This document shows, piece by piece, positions 53,246 to 64,000 of a stretch of 64,000 bases of DNA. The DNA comes from Baekduia soli (GTDB lineage Bacteria; Actinomycetota; Thermoleophilia; Solirubrobacterales; Solirubrobacteraceae): the NCBI RefSeq assembly GCF_007970665.1, contig NZ_CP042430.1, forward strand, positions 4,836,001-4,900,000, written 5' to 3'. Below the pieces are notes generated by a model, which saw nothing but the letters and a program-made list of their open reading frames with translations, was not told the DNA's origin and made no database searches. The position numbers and the translations under genes were made by a program. Numbering within the stretch: the stretch's first letter is position 1; every line of letters starts with the position of its first letter.

Positions 53246-54625
53246 TCACCCGACGTGCATCCTCTCCGAGGCCTCGACCAGGACGGGCCGCAGGACGGCC
53301 TCGATCTCGTCGAACTGCTCCGGGCCTGCGATGAGCGGCGGTGAGAGCTGGATGACCGGATCGCCGCGGTCGTCGGCGCGGCAGATGAGGCCGCGCTCGA
53401 ACAGCGCGCCCGAGAGGAAGCCGCGCAGGAGCGTCTCGGACTCCTCGTGGTCGAAGGACCGCTTGGTCGCCTGGTCCTTGACGAGCTCGATGGCCTGGAA
53501 GTAGCCGGCGCCGCGCACGTCGCCCACGATGGGGATGTCGCGCAGGCCGTCGAGCATCCCGCGGAACACGGGCTCGTTGGCGCGGACGTTCTCGAGGATG
53601 TTCTCCTCCTCGAAGACCGCGATGTTGGCCAGCGACACCGCCGCGGAGACCGGGTGGCCGCCGAACGTGATCCCGTGGCTGAACGTGGTCGTCCCCTGCG
53701 AGAACGGCTCGAAGATGCGGTCGGAGGCGATGACCGCGCCCATCGGCGAGTAGGCCGAGGTGATGCCCTTGGCCGTGGTGATGATGTCGGGCTGGTAGCC
53801 GAAGCGCTGCGCGCCGAACCACTCGCCCAGGCGGCCCCAGGAGCAGATGACCTCGTCGGAGATGAAGACGACGTCGTAGCGGTCGGCGATCTCGCGGACG
53901 CGCTGGAAGTAGCCCTTCGGCGCCACGAGGCAGCCGCCGGCGTTCTGCACGGGCTCGAGGATGATGGCCGAGACGGTGCTCGGGTCCTCGAACTCGATGC
54001 GGTGGGCGATGGCCTCGACGAGCTCGTCGGGCGAGTGGCCCTCGGGCAGGCGGTAGGTGTTCGTGTTGGGCACGTGGCAGCCGCCGGGCGGCAGCGGCTC
54101 GAACGGTGCCCGGAGGTTGGCGATGCCGGTCGCCATGAGGCAGCCCATCGTGGTGCCGTGGTAGGCGGTCTCGCGCGCGATGACCTTGTACTTGGTCCCG
54201 TTGCCGCGGAGCTTGTGGTACTGGCGGCAGAGCTTGAGCGCCGACTCGACGGCCTCGCTGCCGCCGCTGGTGAAGAAGACGCGGTTGAGGTCGCCCGGCG
54301 CCAGCTCGGCGACCTTGGCGGCCAGCTCGATGGCCCGCGGGTGGGCGTAGGACCAGTTGGTGAAGAAGCCGAGCTCGCGGGCCTGGTCGGCGCCGGCCTG
54401 CGCGACGTCGGCCCGGCCGTGGCCGATGTTCGTGCAGAAGAGGGAGCTGAGGCCGTCGAGGTAGCGCCGGCCGTGCTGGTCCCACACGTAGCAGCCGTCG
54501 CCGCGCACGATGATCGGCAGCTCGGCCCCCGCCTCGTAGGCGCCCATCCGGCTGAAGTGCATCCACAGGTGGCGCTTGGCCAGCTCCTGCAGCTCCGCCG
54601 CGCCCGTCTCGGCCGTCATCGCCAT
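53246..54625 (-). CDS. Class III (omega) aminotransferase
   Basis: The product is 459 residues. PLP-binding markers are S-G-G-S-E-A-V-E-S-A-L-K, Y-H-G-T-T, the D-E-V-I motif at about residue 245 and the PLP lysine in T-T-A-K-G-I-T-S-A-Y. Relatives transfer the amino group of beta-alanine, GABA, putrescine or taurine to pyruvate, making alanine, which the adjacent Ald could deaminate to regenerate pyruvate. That pathway is inferred from context. ATG with AGGAGG eight bases upstream. Confidence 0.9.
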   Translation of the reverse strand: MAMTAETGAAELQELAKRHLWMHFSRMGAYEAGAELPIIVRGDGCYVWDQHGRRYLDGLSSLFCTNIGHGRADVAQAGADQARELGFFTNWSYAHPRAIELAAKVAELAPGDLNRVFFTSGGSEAVESALKLCRQYHKLRGNGTKYKVIARETAYHGTTMGCLMATGIANLRAPFEPLPPGGCHVPNTNTYRLPEGHSPDELVEAIAHRIEFEDPSTVSAIILEPVQNAGGCLVAPKGYFQRVREIADRYDVVFISDEVICSWGRLGEWFGAQRFGYQPDIITTAKGITSAYSPMGAVIASDRIFEPFSQGTTTFSHGITFGGHPVSAAVSLANIAVFEEENILENVRANEPVFRGMLDGLRDIPIVGDVRGAGYFQAIELVKDQATKRSFDHEESETLLRGFLSGALFERGLICRADDRGDPVIQLSPPLIAGPEQFDEIEAVLRPVLVEASERMHVG

Positions 54626-54645
54626 GTGCGGTCCCTCCTCATCCC

Positions 54646-54684
54646 GTTGTCCGATCCGGCACTCGGATGGTCACAGTGGACAAC
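54646..54684 (-). promoter_or_regulatory. Nested inverted repeat upstream of the aminotransferase operon, possible operator
   Basis: GTTGTCC (54646-54652) and GGACAAC (54678-54684) form a perfect 7-bp inverted repeat; inside lie ATCCG (54654-54658) and CGGAT (54664-54668). It sits 20 to 60 bases before the aminotransferase ATG. The size and place suit a dimeric regulator, possibly the PucR protein. Confidence 0.45.
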
Positions 54685-54783
54685 CGTACCGGGACAGGAG
54701 CCTGGCGCGAAGGGGCCTGCCGTGCTGGCCCAACTTCGGTGCCGCGACGCGCCAGATCGGTGCACGCGCGCCGGCGGTGGTGG

Positions 54784-55305
54784 TCAGGGCGTGGCGACCG
54801 GGGTCCTGTCGAGGTTGCGGATGTCGTAGCCGAGGCGGTGGTAGGCGCGGCGCGCCGCCACGAGGTCGGCGCGCGTGCCCGCCGAGACGATCGCGCCGCT
54901 GGCCAGCAGCCGGTCGGCGCCGGCGCCGTCCCCGCGGCGCAGCGCGGCGCGGGCGCGGTCCAGGTCGGCGGCGAAGCCCCGCACCCCGGCGACGAAGCGG
55001 ACCTGGGCTCGGGCGGCCTCGGCGGGCGGCCGCAGCGCGGCCAGCCGCGCCGACCACGCCCGCAGCAGGCGCTGGAGCCCGGCGATGTGACGGTCCTGCT
55101 CGGCGGGCGTCGGGTGGGCGCCCAGCTCGGTGCCGGCGAGGTAGCGCTGGGCCAGGCCCGCCGCGCTGATCTCGAAGGCGTGGACGTAGTCGCCCTTGGA
55201 CAGCGGCCCGCGCGGCAGGTCCTGCACGGTGGCCTGCGGCCGGCCGCAGCCGGCGGCGGCGAGGACCGCGAGACCGGCGAGGAGGGCGGGCACGAGGCGC
55301 AGCAT
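54784..55305 (-). CDS. Lipoprotein, helical, function unknown
   Basis: The product is 173 residues with a signal peptide and lipobox L-A-A-A-G-C (cysteine at about residue 20). The mature part is Ala/Arg-rich and predicted as helices throughout, without motifs. It is probably anchored to the outer face of the membrane. It stands 70 bases behind the DMT transporter gene. Confidence 0.7.
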   Translation of the reverse strand: MLRLVPALLAGLAVLAAAGCGRPQATVQDLPRGPLSKGDYVHAFEISAAGLAQRYLAGTELGAHPTPAEQDRHIAGLQRLLRAWSARLAALRPPAEAARAQVRFVAGVRGFAADLDRARAALRRGDGAGADRLLASGAIVSAGTRADLVAARRAYHRLGYDIRNLDRTPVATP

Positions 55306-55374
55306 GCCGCCCGCAGGCTAGGCGAAGCCCGGTGGGCGGGCGCGGCCTCTGGCTCGGGCGGGGCCGGTCCGCGG

Positions 55375-56259
55375 CTAGGCCGCCGCGGAAACGGCAGCGC
55401 CCGCGGCACGGGGCGCGGGCGTCAGGGCCGAGGCGACGATGACCAGCAGGAAGGCGACGCCCTGGAGGACGATGCCCAGCGTGGAGCCGGGCAGGGGGTC
55501 GCCGAAGACGATGATGCCGGCGGCGACGGTGGTGACGTTGGCCGCGGTGCCGGTGATCGCGATGACCGGGACGGCGTCGCCGTCCTGCAGGCCGCGGGCC
55601 GAGGAGAAGAAGGCGGCGATGGAGGCCGCGATCGTGACGTAGAGCCAGGGGCTGGCGGCCAGGCCGATGACGCCCTCGTGGCCGGCGATGCCGGTCAGCG
55701 CCTTGATGGCGACGTCGGAGACCCCGAACAGGACGCCGGCGGCGGCGCCGAGCATGACGCCGTGGTGCTCGGCGGGGGCGCCGACGCGCGGGCCCATGAT
55801 GAGCAGGCCGCCGACGCCGAACAGCGCGGCCTCGAAGGCGATCATGGCCGGCATGGAGAAGCTGCTGTGCGCACCGTCGTGATGCGTCGGGAAGGTGACC
55901 GCGAGGAGCACGAGGCCCAGGCAGGTGAGCGCGAGGCCCCACCACTGCCGGTTGCCGACCTCGACGCCGAAGAGCCGCTGGGCCATCACGCCGATCATCA
56001 CGACGCCGCCGGCCAGGACGACCTGCACCACCGAGATGGGGGCCATCGCCAGCGCCGCGACGTGGAAGATCCACGCGCTGGTGGCGATCGCCATGCCGAG
56101 GGCGAACCACTTCGACGAGTAGAGGTTGCGGGCGGTCTTGAACGGGTGGCGGATGTCCACCTTCGCGCACTCGCAGGCTCCGCGATGCTTGAAGAAGAAC
56201 CCGAGGTTCGAGACGAAGGCGCAGACGAGCGCCAGGAGGATTCCGAGCTGGATGGTCAT
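55375..56259 (-). CDS. DMT-superfamily transporter, NIPA/EamA-like
   Basis: The product is 294 residues with about nine hydrophobic segments. The early N-terminal segment followed by H-R-G-A-C-E-C and the pattern W-x-x-x-x-x-x-x-A-L-A-M-A-P-I-S-V-V-Q-V resemble NIPA-like transporters of the drug/metabolite group (Mg2+ in eukaryotic NIPA). The cargo here is unknown. It is divergent from the HAD-like gene. Confidence 0.8.
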   Translation of the reverse strand: MTIQLGILLALVCAFVSNLGFFFKHRGACECAKVDIRHPFKTARNLYSSKWFALGMAIATSAWIFHVAALAMAPISVVQVVLAGGVVMIGVMAQRLFGVEVGNRQWWGLALTCLGLVLLAVTFPTHHDGAHSSFSMPAMIAFEAALFGVGGLLIMGPRVGAPAEHHGVMLGAAAGVLFGVSDVAIKALTGIAGHEGVIGLAASPWLYVTIAASIAAFFSSARGLQDGDAVPVIAITGTAANVTTVAAGIIVFGDPLPGSTLGIVLQGVAFLLVIVASALTPAPRAAGAAVSAAA

Positions 56260-56441
56260 TCAGGGGGGTGGGGGCGGCTGCGGTCAGGCGGAGCGGGCGG
56301 TCTTGGTCCCGGCTCACCGATCTCTCGCCCCAAGCATCGGCAGAGCCTCCGTTCCGCTTGACCCAAACGGTCTCGCAGCAGCGTAGCGGTCTCAGTTCCG
56401 AGAGGCGCCACACTCTCAGGCTCTTGTCAGAATTCCAGCGA

Positions 56442-56930
56442 TTGCGCGCAAAACCGGTGCTCTTCTGTGATATCGACGGCGTCATCTCGCTGTGGGGCTG
56501 GCAGCCGGACACCCGTCCACCCGGGGTGTGGACGGCCGTGGACGGCATCCCCCATTTCCTTTCCACCCGCGCCGCCGAGCACCTCCTCGAGCTCTCGCAG
56601 CTGTACGAGCTCGTGTGGTGCAGCGGCTGGGAGGAGAAGGCCGACGAGCACCTCCCGCGGCTGCTCGGCGTCCCGGCCGGCCGCCCCCACCTGCACTTCG
56701 CGGGCCGTGACCGCGCCGCGGTGTCCGCGCGGGCGCACTGGAAGCTCGAGGCCATCGACGCCTACGCCGGCGGCCGGCCGCTGGCCTGGGTCGACGACGC
56801 GCTCACCGCGGCGTGCTGGGACTGGGCCCGCGCGCGGGCGGCGCCGACCCTCCTGGTGCCCACCGAGCCCGCCCGCGGCCTGGACGCCGACCACGCGGCG
56901 CGGCTGCGCAGCTTCGCGCACGCCGCCTGA
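56442..56930 (+). CDS. HAD-like protein, small
   Basis: The start is uncertain: TTG 56442 or GTG 56457 stand right before the conserved part; an ATG at 56268 would add about 58 non-conserved residues. The product is about 162 residues. V-L-F-C-D-I-D-G-V-I is the HAD nucleophile motif (D-x-D-G), followed by W-C-S-G-W-E-E-K-A at the motif II place and W-V-D-D-A-L like motif IV. Probable phosphohydrolase of the HAD group; substrate unknown. Convergent with rpoC. Confidence 0.72.
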   Translation: MRAKPVLFCDIDGVISLWGWQPDTRPPGVWTAVDGIPHFLSTRAAEHLLELSQLYELVWCSGWEEKADEHLPRLLGVPAGRPHLHFAGRDRAAVSARAHWKLEAIDAYAGGRPLAWVDDALTAACWDWARARAAPTLLVPTEPARGLDADHAARLRSFAHAA

Positions 56931-56961
56931 GGGGGGCCCAAGGCCACCGGGCCCGGAACGG

Positions 56962-56989
56962 GCGAGAGGCCCCATGCGGGGCCCCTCGC
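56962..56989 (-). terminator. Terminator behind rpoC
   Basis: GCGAG-A-GGCCCC with GGGGCC-C-CTCGC around the loop ATGC, an 11-bp stem with one mismatch, 40 bases after the rpoC stop. Also suited to end the convergent HAD-like gene. No T-run follows. Confidence 0.6.
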
Positions 56990-57028
56990 GCGATGCCTGG
57001 TGCCGCCGGCGCCGGCCGGCGGCGGTGA

Positions 57029-61303
<4,275 letters not shown>

Positions 61304-61362
61304 GTGATCTCTTCTCGTCTTGCGGGGTGGTCCTACCTACGAGCGCCGGTTGCGGCGCGGCC

Positions 61363-61381
61363 GCGGGAACGAGGTTCCCGC
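61363..61381 (-). promoter_or_regulatory. Hairpin in the rpoB-rpoC spacer
   Basis: GCGGGAAC, loop GAG, GTTCCCGC: an 8-bp perfect hairpin in the 104-base gap between rpoB and rpoC on the minus strand. No T-run; it may be an RNA-processing or balance element. Confidence 0.4.
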
Positions 61382-61407
61382 CCGTGATGCGAGCCCCTGG
61401 GCGAGCA

Positions 61408-64000
<2,593 letters not shown>

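Noticed and set aside
56268-56441. N-terminal extension of the HAD-like protein from ATG 56268
   Set aside because: The extra residues are not conserved-looking, and TTGACC and other promoter-like sequence lies inside them; TTG 56442 or GTG 56457 fit better.

Overview
The window is very GC-rich (roughly 70% or more), codes almost entirely with G/C-ending codons, uses many GTG and TTG starts, and has a zinc-ribbon S14, a zinc-binding S4 and an actinobacterial-type RpoB. This points to Actinomycetota. Gene content and style fit Thermoleophilia (Solirubrobacterales-like), but that finer placement is inference. No rRNA, CRISPR array, prophage or insertion sequence was seen.

Region 1 (1-26 kb) is a mosaic of short transcription units: the tail of an amino-acid dehydrogenase, an MBL hydrolase, an MFS exporter, a membrane HD-GYP protein, a fused pabB-pabC folate gene, a RecQ-type helicase carrying a phosphoribosyltransferase tail, a PhzF protein, tRNA-Pro(CGG), an ECF sigma factor fused to its own zinc-finger/membrane anti-sigma-like part, a Nif3-like protein, a MocR regulator, an acyl-CoA synthetase, a HisC-like aminotransferase, a fibronectin-type secreted protein, a patatin, a DacB-type peptidase and the tightly overlapping surE-ligA-GNAT operon. 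Three genes here (MBL, pabBC, recQ-like) are each broken by what looks like one missing G/C.

Region 2 (26-50 kb) is the translation/transcription cluster on the minus strand. In transcription order it is rpsL-rpsG, fusA-tuf, rpsJ-rplC-rplD-rplW-rplB-rpsS-rplV-rpsC-rplP-rpmC-rpsQ-rplN-rplX-rplE-rpsN-rpsH-rplF-rplR-rpsE-rpmD-rplO, secY-adk-map, and rpmJ-rpsM-rpsK-rpsD-rpoA-rplQ, then truA. Two plus-strand genes cut into it: a small membrane protein gene between rpsG and fusA, and a secreted metallophosphoesterase-like gene between rplO and secY. infA is missing from its usual place between map and rpmJ. The promoters inferred for rpsL, fusA and rpmJ share an extended -10 element (CCYTTGCTANNNT), and a canonical intrinsic terminator lies inside the predicted fusA leader. 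Several ribosomal proteins (S17, L22, S3, S5) carry long low-complexity extensions.

Region 3 (50-57 kb) holds an amino-group metabolism set (MBL hydrolase, alanine dehydrogenase, PucR regulator, class III aminotransferase). This is consistent with transamination to pyruvate followed by alanine deamination. It is followed by a lipoprotein, a DMT/NIPA-like transporter and a small HAD-like protein. Region 4 (57-64 kb) is rpoC and the 3' part of rpoB, which runs off the window edge.

The only gene-free stretch above 300 bases is 3864-4674. Its middle (about 4014-4276) has a dense set of nested and tandem inverted repeats that look like a structured RNA of unknown class.
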